Source: Trichobilharzia szidati (taxonomy: Eukaryota > Platyhelminthes > Trematoda > Strigeidida > Schistosomatidae). From it: a stretch of DNA of 64,000 nt. This document shows, in pieces, positions 22,209 through 33,062 of the stretch. Each line of letters begins with the position of its first letter. The stretch's first letter is position 1. The notes below the pieces were generated by a model that was not told where the DNA came from, ran no database searches, and saw nothing but the letters and a program-made list of their open reading frames with translations. The position numbers were made by a program, and so were the translations under genes. The stretch covers positions 85,015,256-85,079,255 of the forward strand of contig OX235271.1 of NCBI GenBank assembly GCA_944472155.2. The letters run 5' to 3'.

Positions 22209-22425
22209 GTGCGTTGGTGGCTCAGCGATAGGGTGCTCATCGACCACTCAGGTGGTCCGTACTTCGATCCCCGGCCGACGCACCTCTTTACCTCGCTAAG
22301 CCAGTAATAAGACTGATAAAAAGGGAAGGTTGGGCATGAGGCTACCAACCCCATCTTGTGAAAATAAACACCACTGCAATAGAAACTTCAAGCCTCTAAC
22401 TTGAAGCCCTATGTTCCACTGATGA
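22209..22425 (+). mobile_element. SINE1 copy, best preserved head
   Basis: The 75-nt tRNA-like head at 22209-22283 starts GTGCGTTGG and ends GACGCAC, so the acceptor-like ends pair. It has TGGCTCAGCGATAGGG (A-box-like) and TTCGATCCCC (B-box-like). The body follows (GGGAAGGTTGGGCATGAGG), then TTGAAGCCCTATGTTCCACT, the tail shared with the RTE LINE. Confidence 0.85.
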
Positions 22426-22689
22426 TCCGCCTTGCCTTTTTTATCCTAGTTTTGATTTACTTATCAGTGAACGAAATATGCCCATATTGAGGTATAAGAA
22501 AGAGACGAAAACCATGAATAAAATTTTCTTTTCGACGAGTCATTTTCATTAGCTGTGCAATCGTAATTATATTTAACAAAGAATTCATAAGACCAATCAG
22601 ATACTGGCAAAATTTGTCCTCGAAAATGCATTACATAATGTAAAGTGTAATCTAGGAGGAGTGACTAATTGGAAATTTTCTGTAGTTAG

Positions 22690-22830
22690 TTTGTAAGGAT
22701 TAGTTTTGTTTTTACGAGTTGATCACGGATTGATATCTGTTACAGAAGCATTGAAAATCAGAAAGTACTGAACAGCTGCTTCATCCTAGTTTGGGAATCA
22801 TCTGCAGTAGGCAGTAACTTGCTACAGGAC
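22690..22830 (-). mobile_element. SINE2 3' part (left of an inverted pair)
   Basis: Minus strand: AGTTGATCACGGATTGATAT and the worn fold block near 22765-22810. Confidence 0.6.
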
Positions 22831-22849
22831 GGAGTTTCCTGGAGATCTA

Positions 22850-23140
22850 GTGAGAAGTCGTAACCAGTGACGGCTATCCAGTCAAGGGCGAGGATGGATA
22901 TCCCACCAACGCCATTGGTTGGAGTCGCGCTTAATCACGAATTGGTAGAAGTCAGAATTCATGAACTGGTCACTGAATCGGGTCCCATAGGATGAATGCT
23001 ATACGAGCTTGCCTTGTAACCAGAAGGTCCTGGTTTCGAATCCTAGTGGGTGCGTATTGCCAATGAATCCACAACCAGGATGAAACAGCTGGTTTTCAGT
23101 GGTTCTCTAACTGATATCAATCCGTGATCAACTCGTAAGT
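22850..23140 (+). mobile_element. SINE2 copy (right of an inverted pair)
   Basis: Plus strand: leader GTGAGAAGTCGTAACCAGTG, tRNA-like part (CTTGCCTTGTAACCAGAAGG, GGTTTCGAATCC), shortened fold block (AGGATGAAACAGCTGG) and end GGTTCTCTAACTGATATCAA. Confidence 0.7.
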
Positions 23141-23509
23141 GGAAATTAGAAAAGGAGTCAGAAGTTGGCATGACGTAATAATTGTGAGAAAATGACTAAT
23201 CAATATGACTGTGTAGAGTGAACAGGAACTAGTGGGATGACGACAAAGTGTTTTTATAAAAATCTGTAAGGAAACGTAGTGTTACTGATAAACAGTAACA
23301 AAGTGGTAATAAAATATGGATGATGAGAATACTAATAATAGCAGCAAACTTATATAATAAAAAGAAGTGAAATTATAGTAAGGACTTTACTGTGCCCATA
23401 GTAGGGCGAGTGAATGTATGTAGCGCTTTTGAATGCAGAGGTCCGGTTTCAGATCCCGAATAGCTAATACTTCAGCTATGTACAGATGGCATATTCGAAG
23501 TCTCTTTGT

Positions 23510-23625
23510 GCCGCCTATATTTGAAATGATGCTGTCTAGACAAGCGAAGGAAGTGACCACTTTCAATTTTATTCCGTTGATTGTAATTGTTGATTGAAAA
23601 CTGATACTTTACCTTATTCATTTAG
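23510..23625 (-). pseudogene. RTE-clade LINE fragment, short
   Basis: Antisense of the INGRxLxxVxSFxYLG region: GAAATGATGCTGTCTAGACA and TTCCGTTGATTGTAATTG. Confidence 0.55.
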
Positions 23626-24370
23626 AAAAACATTAAAGTGTAAACCAGACGCTTGAAGGAATCCAAACAGTTTAAAACAATTAGTCCAATTTATTAATTT
23701 GGATAGTGTTATAACATTGCGGAGATTACCTGTAAAATGTGATATATTGGTGCAAAACATTTTGAACTATCTGATCACATATTTACTTATCAGCTCAATT
23801 TATATGGAAAATAAAGATCTCCGTCTCCTAATAACACTATCCAAATCCAAACAGTGTCTATGAAATGGCTTTTTTTGAATGCTGAATTTAAAGGTGATAC
23901 AGTGACTGAGATTTTGGAGAATCAAACATCCAGACATGGGATGAAAACATACTTTTCAGCTGAACTACAGATCAGTCTCTACAATCAGCAAGCGATCAAT
24001 GTGTGTGTCAAGGAAAAACTCACACTCCTGATAATCTCAATACATTTTCTTAAATTCACTTCATCTTGTGGAGCTAGTTATATTCACAGCATGAAGCGTA
24101 CACTTGCTAAACGCGTCTGTGAACATTATCCGGCATAGTTATCTACAGGACAATACACTGTAATTACTAGCTCAATTCTCAAGAAACTAGTGAGCTCAAG
24201 CTACACTGAAGTAAGGTTGAATGGTGCAAAAGGTGTTGTCTTTTGACACTTCTGTATGGTGGAGGAGCTAGAGATTCACCAGTATGGTCCCGAAGTCTGT
24301 ATGGAAAAAAGATTTGTTCAGTCTCTTCCTACTATCAAGGTCTTACTGTTCTTTCCACTCATTTGCTTCT
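23625..24370 (+). pseudogene. PLE-D relic with GIY-YIG nuclease, split by a 170-bp insert
   Basis: Blocks in order: a short YLFRKTLKCKPDA-like piece; an insert at 23672-23844; SMKWLFLNAEFKGDTVTEIL; and LKFTSSCGASYIHSMKRTLA, the start of the GIY-YIG domain (YIH where family members have YIG). WLS appears with its first codon mutated to a stop, then GQYTVITSSILKKLVS. The C-terminal EELEIHQYGPEVCMEKRFVQ is the closing block shared with other PLEs here. Frameshifts and stops abolish function. Confidence 0.7.
23672..23844. mobile_element. Short insert with inverted ends inside PLE-D
   Basis: Flanked by ATCCAAACAGT at about 23660-23670 and again at about 23845-23855. Inside, GGATAGTGTTAT near 23701 is matched in reverse complement by ATAACACTATCC near 23832. 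No coding potential. Confidence 0.55.
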
Positions 24371-24579
24371 AATTTTTAGTGAGTAATTTGCTGGCTCATT
24401 CATTTCTCACCTTATTCAATCAAGCCTGTCAAGTGAACAATTGTCTACCTGGCTCCTCATCTAATTGCAACCTTCACCTTATCAAATTTCAGTCAAACCT
24501 TTACTTCCATTGTGTCTTTGACTGTTATGTAATCTCTTTGTCAAGAGTTATCTTGTAGAAATTTGATTCGTTTCAAACC

Positions 24580-24690
24580 TGATCTTGAAAATCAATTTGA
24601 TGCTCACTAGTGAAGAACACTGTTGCTTGGGGAAGTCATGACCAGTGAAGTTCAGTAGTTTGGGAGTGTGGATTAATACTCATCAATGAC
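24580..24690 (+). mobile_element. SINE2 5' fragment
   Basis: GGGGAAGTCATGACCAGTGA matches the SINE2 leader. The copy ends before the tRNA-like part. Confidence 0.45.
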
Positions 24691-24699
24691 ATTGACTGA

Positions 24700-25095
24700 C
24701 GACCTTGTAAGAGTTAGGCTTGGCTTAACTTAGACCTAAACTAACCACTCTTACAAAACTTCTTCACCGCTTATGACCTTAATCATACTTAATCATACTT
24801 AATCATCATATTAACGAACGGAATCAAGGTTAAAAGACTTGAGGTGGCAAGTGTGACTGTAACAGAATTGTATTTACACAAAAGAGATATGGAATTTGAT
24901 AAGAAATAAGAGGTTACACATTTATCTGCAGTCTTGACTGTCGTAGGCTCGGAGAGTGCGCTGGGTGAAAGCACAACGAGAGAGCGAACCAAGAACGTAC
25001 AAGAGTTTCACGAATCGAAAGAGGAAGTAGTGCTAAAGGTCAGGTGAGTCCGTTCAAACAAAAGTTCGAAGGTTCAATGTACACTACAATCTCAT
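24700..25095. other. Unassigned sequence
   Basis: Tandem TTAATCATAC repeats (three units) near 24779-24806; otherwise nothing recognised. Confidence 0.35.
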
Positions 25096-25099
25096 TAAA

Positions 25100-25300
25100 A
25101 TCCCAAATCGAAAGAAGTTAGAATTCACGAGCTGGCCATTGGATTCCAGCCCGGATGATTGAGTAGTAAATGAGCCTGGCCTGGTAGCTTTAAGTTCCTG
25201 AGCTATATCCCCAGTGGACTCGTAGGCGCCTAATGATGAAAAGCCCCAAACTAGGGCGAAATAGTTGTCAAGTACTCCCTGGTTTGATTTTGTTCTTATC
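25100..25300 (+). mobile_element. SINE2 copy with compensated stem
   Basis: Plus strand: GTTAGAATTCACGAGCTGGC leader, tRNA-like part, then AATGATGAAAAGCCCCAAAC, TAGGGCGAAATAGTTGTC and AAGTACTCCCTGG. The stem reads GCCC/GGGC where other copies have GTCC/GGAC. Confidence 0.65.
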
Positions 25301-25789
25301 TGCTGAAACCAATTCCGAGTAGATGTACCATTTATGTTATACATAACCCTAGATTGATATACATTTTTTGTAATTATAAATACGACTGTACAGCCATTTG
25401 AAGAGGACTTTGTCAATAAGGGAAATAATCATTATCCCACTGTTTATAAGATAACATTTTCCTCTATCGATTTATATCAAATGTTAACGATACCCGATAA
25501 CTGTAAGCTACTGGTATTCAAAAGTTTACAAAACATACCTTTAAACTACTTTTTGGGTGATATAGGAAGATTAATGCTTTCAGTAAAGTTCATTATATGA
25601 CATTTAGGATGGCACTGTTGAAGAAAAAATTCATGCAATTATGAGAAAATACCTTTCTACTAGTCAAAGTCACAGATATTATGGGTCTGGTTAGATAAAA
25701 TATAATTTTAGATATTTTCTTGTCATGTGATAGACAGAATAAACTAATTTTTATCAAAGTCTTTCAGGTATACAAAAATTTATTCAGTC

Positions 25790-26340
25790 GTATTATCATT
25801 AATATTCCTTTGGATTCCGCTGAGTGTGACACAGAGCTTCAGCAGCACATCTCCTCTTCATCCTGTCCCCTGAAGTCCTCTTTACGTGGCTCCTCAACTG
25901 TCTATAAACTCTCCTGTCCTCCTCTCCACACAATCTCCTCCATATCACCCCCGTACCAACGTTTAACTCACTGTTTCTCTTTCGCGTACCACTCAGGCAG
26001 TTGGCACACGATGTCACTCAAATCTCTTCTCCCCTTTTTCTACTCCAGCTCCATTTACTTCTGCATATTTGTTTTGCCAGCAGTAGATTCCTGATTGGTC
26101 CTTTCCTAGAATCCTTTATAACGTATCCCTTAAAACTGACCATCTGGCCTTCAGTATGGAGTGAATGTAGCTGTAACTGATAAAAATCTGCCGTAGCCTG
26201 TTGGAAATGCTTTATGTAACACTCATGCCAAAGTCTCTGGGACATATATAGAAGGATTGGCCCACTTGACATTAGTGTTGAAAATTCTAATCTTATTCTT
26301 TGTACTGATTGCATAGGGTCAGTCATAACAACAAGGATCA
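25790..26340 (-). pseudogene. RTE-clade LINE fragment
   Basis: Antisense of the C-terminal RTE region: CACACAATCTCCTCCATATC, GCCAGCAGTAGATTCCTGAT, ACCATCTGGCCTTCAGTATG. Decayed, no long frame. Confidence 0.7.
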
Positions 26341-26732
26341 TATCGTTCGCATTTTACACTGAAACTTAGACGTGAAACATATAAGTTACTATGTAATTAG
26401 CATAGTGAATCGACCCTTTCATTGTTCATCTTTCTGTAATTCTATGGTGTCACCCTTTCTATCGTTTAATTATAACTTTGCTATTTTTATTTTAGTTGTT
26501 ATTACTATTATTACTATAATTTTATATTTTTCTCCTTATCCTATACTGTAATTGCTACATAGCTCCTATAAAAGCGTTTTGTTATCATTATTATGTATTA
26601 ATTATTCCGTTTATCTATTTTTTTTGTTTGTTGTTGTCGTTTTTGAGTAAATTAGATGCAATACTGTACTGAATGCTGAAAATTCCTTGCTGTATCATTA
26701 ATACTGTTTTTAGGAATAAAGCAAAAAAAAAT
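26341..26732. other. Unassigned AT-rich sequence
   Basis: No gene or family recognised. Contains AATAAAGC with an A-run near 26715 that could be an old poly(A) end. Confidence 0.35.
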
Positions 26733-27010
26733 TATTATTATTTATTTCGATGTTCAGAAATGTATTTGTTTTGTCATTCCTTTGAGTTCGAAGTGAAACT
26801 TTGGGCTTCAAGTGTTAAGCTTTGATGTTTCAGTAGCAATGGTGTTGTGAGTTTACTAACCTCAAGCCAGAACTTCCGTCTTTTCCCTGAATGCTGCTTG
26901 TTAGTAAATTAATCGAGACTCATGGAGTGTTTCAGCCAGGAATGAAACTTCAGGCCACATGCATGACTGACGAAGATTCTTCCTCTGAACCAACGATACA
27001 CTGGTGTTTA
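26733..27010 (-). mobile_element. SINE1 copy
   Basis: Minus strand, tail TTATTATTATTTATT at the left end, GGGCTTCAAG, body, and a worn tRNA-like head near 26930-27005. Confidence 0.65.
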
Positions 27011-27169
27011 AAATTACTAATATGCTGTTGATGGTGAGGCTATATGAGATAGCCTTGTGTTTGGAAGACTGTTATTGTTGCTGATGAGTGGGGATTGAAA
27101 CTGGAAGGGAAGATCTGGGTCATAGATCATTCACTATCTGTTATGACTGCAATGAAATCATGGTCTGTT

Positions 27170-27290
27170 TGGAACTTGATTCTCGTAGCCAGACACCTAT
27201 CTTTCTTTAACGGGCTTACTACTAGCTAAGCGAGGTTTAAGACTGTATGGGACGGGGATCGTGCATCGGACCATATGTAAGTTTCATAAC
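27170..27290 (-). mobile_element. SINE1 fragment
   Basis: Minus-strand body to mid-head: TTACTACTAGCTAAGCGAGG and GGGACGGGGATCGTGCATCG. Confidence 0.6.
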
Positions 27291-27399
27291 TGATCTAAAT
27301 TCAATTTTTTTTTAAATAAGCACAAAAATAGAAGATCAATTAAATGTGAAGCTAAATACAGCTAGATGGTTCATAAAAATTCAGTCTCATAAATATTTA

Positions 27400-27520
27400 T
27401 GCATTAATTTACAGCTCAATTAGTGAGCTATATTGATTTGGAATATACGTCTGCTGGACAATGACTCAATGTAATCCAGGATGCGCATCTCACCTTATTT
27501 GAGACCCATCAGCCGGATGT
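27400..27520 (-). mobile_element. Sm-alpha-like repeat, degraded hammerhead
   Basis: On the minus strand, CTGATGGGTCTCAAATAAGG followed by TGAGATGCGCATCCTGG (27481-27513) is a mutated hammerhead. The last core base before stem II is G instead of A, and GAA has become GAG. The flanking ACATTGAGTCATTGTCCAG resembles schistosome Sm-alpha as I remember it. Confidence 0.55.
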
Positions 27521-27524
27521 GCCC

Positions 27525-27700
27525 GCGTTCCCCAGTGAGTGATGATGTCTCCACTGAGGTTGGAAGCCAGTACCCATCGTTTCACACGCCAAAGCGTTAT
27601 GGAAGTACATGTGCCTGATGAGCCCCAAATAGGACGAAATGCGCATTCTGAATTCCACTGTCAGTCATCATCCACGAAATTACTTGAAGTTAATCCTCAG
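27525..27700 (+). mobile_element. Sm-alpha-like repeat carrying a hammerhead
   Basis: Opposite-strand partner of the previous entry, containing the better preserved hammerhead at 27611-27660. Outer edges are uncertain. Confidence 0.55.
27611..27660 (+). ncRNA. Hammerhead ribozyme, schistosome Sm-alpha type
   Basis: Core CTGATGA at 27615-27621; stem II GCCC/GGAC (27622-27625 with 27632-27635, one C-A mismatch) around a CAAATA loop; GAA at 27636-27638; minimal stem III ATGCGCAT at 27639-27646. The cleavage base would be T27647. The spelling is very close to the known Sm-alpha hammerhead (GTCC, CAAATA, GGACGAAAC). The stem II mismatch and an AUU cleavage triplet suggest weak or lost activity. 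Confidence 0.65.
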
Positions 27701-27944
27701 ACATCGTTAAAGCATCTACACAAGGAACCGGCATGTCAGCACATTCCAAACATCTCTCTCTAATCAATCAAAGGAAAAATCAAAATCGATTTAAAAATCC
27801 ATCGTATTTACCTAAATTATTTGGCTCATTACATAACACCATTGAAAAGGATGTCACATCCCACTATGTTTTTCTACTTACATGGACTGAGACTGAAATC
27901 TAATGAAGTTCCTCGTGAGATTTCATGCCATAAGCTTACGTAAG

Positions 27945-28130
27945 TACGTCGGTAGTTCAACGGTACAATAATCACCAGTCACGCAGGAGGTTGGGATTCT
28001 ATTACAAACCGACTCACTCCCTAGACGTCTCAAAGCCGACAGTATGCTAAGTAAAAGAAGGGAGGCTGAGAGTGAACCTAGCAGCCTCATACCCATAAAA
28101 ATTAACCCCACTAAACCATGGTTATACATA
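27945..28130 (+). mobile_element. SINE1 copy, 3' truncated
   Basis: Plus strand: GTCGGTAGTTCAACGGTACA head with a worn B box, then body GGGAGGCTGAGAGTGAAC and GCCTCATACCCATAAAAATT. Confidence 0.6.
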
Positions 28131-28589
28131 CATAGGGAGGGGGGAGGGGAATTATCGGTTTCCGTAAACAAAGGCTTCAGACCATAATGTACTGAATATT
28201 CATAAAAATATTTTGGTTGATGGATTAAATTACATTTCGAATATTAAATACGACGAAATGTTTGATATTATTCCATTATGTTTGATATTATACCTACAAA
28301 CATCATTTATAGGTAGGTAAAGAGGGAGGTCAGCTTAGTTTTTTTCCCGTTGGTTGAATGGACGAAAATGTTCAGCCTCTAGTAGAATATCATCGCCTAG
28401 TATGGACGCTTCAATTATGTTTAGCGATTAACATGACGTTATTTGGTGAATGTTGACTGGTGGCGGAATTCACAAGAGCTTATTTCCTCTTATTTATGAC
28501 TCATCAGTTCCGGGTTTGAGTCTCACTAGGAACAGCATCACTCATTAGAGTCCGAAAGTACATTTAACAGTTCTTCTCTTCAATATTGA
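28131..28589. other. Unassigned sequence
   Basis: A short duplicated ATGTTTGATATTAT lies near 28258-28290, and faint SINE2 traces near 28500-28560. Nothing else recognised. Confidence 0.35.
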
Positions 28590-29065
28590 TGTGAAATCTA
28601 TGATTCTATATGGTTCGGAGACTTAGTGCTTGCCTCATGAGTAGCATTTCCAACAAGCTACTTACTATCATCCCCTAAAACAACTTTTTGATAGCTCGAT
28701 AACAAAAATTAGATGGCTTGGAAGTATAACTAACAAGGAACTGTGTTAGGCGACGAATCAAACAGGAATATCTCATCCAATAAATTTTCATGAGGAAGTC
28801 ACCTATTCCACTTATCTAGGCAGCATCATTTCAGCTACAGGCGACAACGATCAGACGTCAAAGCCAGAATCGAAAAAGCACTCAGCATAAAGTATAAAGT
28901 CCATATTTTCAACAAGAATGTTAACTTACTTCTTCAGTATGCTTCAGAGAATTGGATTTTCATCAAAACCATTGCTGACAGTCTCCAGATTCTCATCATC
29001 GTTGTTTCGATACTGACGACAAAATGTCCAGAAAAGATTAGCAACAAGGAACTCTAGCAATGATA
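28590..29065 (+). pseudogene. RTE-clade LINE, rearranged fragments
   Basis: Two plus-strand pieces in the wrong order: NIDVKSMILYGSET with a downstream KIRWLGSITNKELC-like block (28590-28750), then a VTYSTYLGSIISATGDND block (28790-28870) and a further NKNVNLLLQYASEN-like block. The order in intact elements is the reverse. Confidence 0.6.
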
Positions 29066-29169
29066 ATTGAAACTGTAGTAGAAACTTTTGCGAAGACAAG
29101 ATTTCAAGGATGAACCCTGTGTGAGATTTTTATTTCAAAAAAGAAATATTCAGTTAATGTTACGCAATA

Positions 29170-29845
29170 CATATTCTAAAAGACTAAAGCAAAGAAAATA
29201 AATGCAGATTTCAAAAGACTGAGATTATTGAACAAAAAGAATATTCTCTTTGATAAATTCTTTCTTTGAAGTCCTACACTTAATATGTCAGTATTATTCC
29301 TTAGAGAATAATTATTACTGACAATATTAGTGTTTATTCATAACATCGAATCATTGAAAAAAAAATTCAAAAGGTATTAAGTGGTTGGAGGCAGTTGGCC
29401 ACAGGAAGCCTTGCTTGACCTAGGCTTCGTGTTAGTTGATACTCACCAGTCAGCAAGGCGTGTCTGCAGCCACATTGAAGGAACTCATGTCCCTTCTGAG
29501 ATTTGAACCCGTGTCACCAAAGGTTCCTTCAAGGTTGCAGATACGCTTTGATGACTGGTGAGTGCCAAATAGCATGAAACCTAGGCCAGGTAGGGCTTCT
29601 TACCGATTATCTCCAGCCATCTAATACCAACAATTAACAGTGCACCATGATGGTGAGCCACCTAGCATTGTGGGCACATTGCAAACTTGACTGATAGAAT
29701 TCAGTTTGCACTAAAGAAAGGACTAGGCACATCACACTAGTTACCAGTGTCCGATCAAAGAACTCAAAAGGTATTAATAGTGACAGGTATATTCCTAACG
29801 AAATGTTGTACATACTACACAGAATTTTCGGAGTGATTTATTTCA
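29170..29845. mobile_element. PLE-A terminal fragment, split by Fb
   Basis: Resembles the non-coding end of PLE-A at 7370-7500 (AAAGAATATTCTCTTTGATA, then AATATTAGTGTTTATTCATA). It is interrupted by the Fb element at 29381-29763 and resumes with TAGTGACAGGTATATTCC. Confidence 0.55.
29381..29763. mobile_element. Fb element with 14-bp target duplication
   Basis: Flanked by TCAAAAGGTATTAA on both sides (about 29367-29380 and 29763-29776). Contains the arm GTGGTTGGAGGCAGTTGGCC, an inverted GATTATCTCCAGCCATCTAA, and the end block CACACTAGTTACCAGTGTCC. The inner part is itself doubled back: AACCTTGAAGG-type sequence appears once on each strand. The tRNA-like core is shortened. Confidence 0.65.
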
Positions 29846-30184
29846 TAGTAATTACTTTTCGTCCAGGATCCCTGAGTATATGTCGAATGACTCAGTCCTG
29901 TTCAACCTGGAGCAAAATATCACTTCCTTGTAGTACTTTTCCTTCGTCTCCTTCAAGAAGATGCGTAAAAGTGTGAACTTGAAAGTCAACAGGAAGCACA
30001 GGGCGTGAGAAAATGTTTTGCTACTCAAGATATATAATTGGATGATTAAAACAATAAGAAATGTTGAAACATTTTGATGTATTGTGCTGGATAGAAATTC
30101 AGGTAACCTACAGGTTCTAGCACGTTATCGGTAGTATATATGAGGAAGTGGTTAGGAGGTCATAGTTGAAATCATGAATACGTA
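29846..30184. other. Mostly unassigned sequence
   Basis: The first 50 bp (to TTCGTCCAGGATCC) may still be PLE-A end sequence. Nothing else recognised. Confidence 0.35.
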
Positions 30185-30790
30185 TTGTTATTATCTTCTT
30201 GGGTTCCTAGTGGAATATAGGGCTTCGGCAACACCTTACCACTTTTTTCCACCATCTGCTGTCCTCTTCAACTAGTAAGCCACTCGATTGACCATAATAT
30301 GTCATCTCCTCCAACTTGCCACACGACCTCCTCCATGTCACCCACACACCGAACACTCACTCGTAGATTCCCATTATGATTCCACTCGAGTGATGGCCTG
30401 CACTGAGCACGATGTCATTCGGCCATTTCCTCAACGTATCTCCGATCCATTTTCATTTTCTCCTACATATTTGTTGAGCAACCGGCTCTTGCCTGTTGGT
30501 TTGTTGCACTGCAGAGTTTCTTGTTGCCAATTCTTTCTGGCCAGAGGGTTGGCCATTTGGCCTTAAGTAAAGAACCAGTCAACGAAGGTGGTATCTGTTG
30601 ATAAAAGTTTGTAACATGTTGGGAATCCTTTCCATGATACGCAGCGCAAGTATCTGATCCATATAGAAGAACTGACTGACTTCACATTTGTGTTGAAAAT
30701 CCAGATCTCGTTCTTTATATTAGCTGAGTGCAGTGAAGAAGCTTTCCAAACTGGTTTCAAGTTGATGAAGGCATATCTTGCCTGGCATGT
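30185..30790 (-). pseudogene. RTE-clade LINE, 3' end and C-terminal region
   Basis: Starts with the antisense 3' tail CTTGGGTTCCTAGTGGAATA then GGGCTTC. It continues with CATTATGATTCCACTCGAGT, TCGGCCATTTCCTCAACGTA and TTGTTGAGCAACCGGCTCTT, and the antisense of NKxxIFNTNVKSVxxS near 30680-30730. Confidence 0.75.
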
Positions 30791-30939
30791 ATACGTGACA
30801 ATATGCTAACATATAGCGCTAAAATGAACGTCAGATATCAAGATAAATCATCATGAATGGTGATGAATTCACATACTAGTGAGTGGTTGTAATTTATTTC
30901 CAAATTGAATTTTTAATAGATAATGATTTTAATAACTAA

Positions 30940-31650
30940 ACTTTAGTCATCTCCATACGCGACTTCCTCCATATCATCCTCCGACCCACCCGAACTCTTC
31001 TCCAATTAAGGTTATACTCAAGAGCCAGACTGACGTTCAGTGTCACTCTACAGTCTCCACAGAGTAATCCTAATCCTTCTGCGATAGCTTCTTTAGTGGT
31101 TCGTTTGGTAGATTTCTTCGTTGACCATCCTTAATTGACGTCGATCTGACCTTCAGTGTTTAGGCAAGGAAGAGAGGTCTGATGAAAGTCTTAGTCCTAT
31201 AGGAAATGTTTTTCGTGACGCGACAGTTTTCTGAACCACATAGATGCACTGATTAACTTGACCATAGTGTCCATAAATCGGATCTTATTACCCATACCGA
31301 GTGCATTAGATTTCCGCGTGGGTTTCAGAGTAATTAACACCTGTCTACTTTTTACGATTCTGCCTGGCTTTGACGTACCCATCCATACCGTCTCCTGTAG
31401 TTGAAACAGTGCTGTCTAGATGAAGTGAAAGAAGTGACCCTCTTCAAATTCCTCCCGTTGATTGTGATTTGTGCTTGGTATTGTAGTTGGTTTAGTATCT
31501 TCATCGATTCTGTCTTCTATATGTTCATATGAAATATTGTCTATTCTGCCGACTTGTTTGTTTTCACCTGTAGACCTTCCAGTTTGTGTGATATTGGACG
31601 TAATTCGTCCCCTAGAGTTTTTTCATCAGTCCAACACATGACTAGATAAA
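30940..31650 (-). pseudogene. RTE-clade LINE fragment
   Basis: Minus-strand frame KIRFMDTMVKLISASMWFRK (31200-31300) corresponds to the NKIRIFNTNVKSVLLYGSET region. Upstream in minus sense are the QSQSTGGI-type and LEGLQVKTNKSAE-type blocks to about 31600. The fragment stops beside U1. Confidence 0.65.
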
Positions 31651-31739
31651 TAAAAAGTGGAAAATTACACAGCAACTAAGAATCATAAATCTCACATGAG
31701 ACCAAAATGGCAAAAGTGGCCGAGTTTCTTTCTTTTGTA

Positions 31740-32130
31740 TACAACGTTTAGGCTACAACAGACGAAGTGATGTGGATTTTGCTGATTGGAACATTCGGTA
31801 CCTAGTGGTCGTAGACAGATTGCCATATCCACGGCAGATGATAGGAAAGGATTCTCCAATTCAAGCTTTATGACTTCCTTCGACCTAGTATGTTAATATC
31901 GAACTGTTAATGCTTTTTATTATACCTTTATTTGGCGACACTGGTACATGTTCCTGAGCATAAGAAGTTTAGTTTCAAGTGCGATGGCTGATGTCATTGG
32001 TTCCACTGAAGCAGCTGAATCGATAAATACAGGAAGAGGGGATTGGCCTAGACACTTTGCCTTTAATATTCAGTAGTACAGCCTGGTGCGATCTATGGGG
32101 AATTAAAAGTTGTCATGATTGATTTTTGTA
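31740..32130. repeat. Unknown repeat U1, copy 2
   Basis: Second copy of the block at 16640-17000, in the same relation to an RTE fragment. No open frame or RNA signature. Confidence 0.5.
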
Positions 32131-32329
32131 TTGATTTTCTTGAACTATTGATTGCTACTTCGCCGGTTATGTCACCTCTGAATTGCGGCTGAAAACGCAA
32201 CACATTTCTTTTCTACTTTCACACCTGTATGCTTCCTTATTTTCAATTAGGGTATCATATATCGTCCTTAGCTCATCCTAAATCACATATTACGAAAATA
32301 ACAGAACAGTAGCCAACTTGGCATGTGGG

Positions 32330-32410
32330 AGGTCCTGCCCAACACACTCCTAAACCTCACCCATAGTATGGCCGGAAATGTAGGAAGGTTAGGTGTGAGC
32401 CTTACACGCT
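32330..32410 (+). mobile_element. SINE1 fragment
   Basis: Body piece GTAGGAAGGTTAGGTGTGAG preceded by a worn tRNA-like head half. Confidence 0.45.
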
Positions 32411-32424
32411 TGAAAGCACTTGAT

Positions 32425-32660
32425 ATCTGTCCCCTCTTAGTTTAGGGCTTCTCACCGACTAGCACCTTCAGGTTACAGGGAATTTATGTTACTATTCAGT
32501 CCCAGGAATGAAATCTGCTGTCCCACGTATTCTAACTTCTATAAGTTTGCATCATCGCCAGACAATGTTATCACTGAGCATCTGCTCTCACACCCGACTT
32601 GATTGACTTCATCAGTCGCTCATTGGACCTCCACAAACTCCAACCCATAGCCAGTTACTT
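32425..32660 (-). mobile_element. SINE2 fragment
   Basis: Minus strand: CCTTCAGGTTACAGGGAATT, TTCTAACTTCTATAAGTTTG, CTCCAACCCATAGCCAGTTA in the order expected for tRNA-like part then leader. Confidence 0.5.
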
Positions 32661-33060
32661 GTGAGCCATGGATTAATTTTCAAGTATTGGTTTGCAGGGA
32701 TTTATTTATTGTCTAACAATTTAAAGATAAACTGTAAAGTCTTCCATAATACCTATCTAATGAGCCATTTGATATCAATGTATTTATTGAGTTTTTTTTA
32801 TGGAATTTACTGTCCTTATTTCTTGACATCTAAATTATCTTCAATGTCTGCATCATATGACTGTAATAGTTTAAATTCAGATTAAAAAAAAACAAGTAAA
32901 CGAAAAAAAGGTAAAGAATTTACATTATCCTACTTAGTTTTCGTTTGTCCTTTATGTAAAATTGTACAACAGGTGTCTGGAATGGTATAATCATGATTAT
33001 GACGGATAAAGAGTGCTGAAATAAAATAACAGTGGATTAGTGAAATGGTGGTTTTCATAA
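32661..33060. other. Unassigned AT-rich sequence
   Basis: No gene or repeat family recognised. Confidence 0.35.
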
Positions 33061-33062
33061 GG

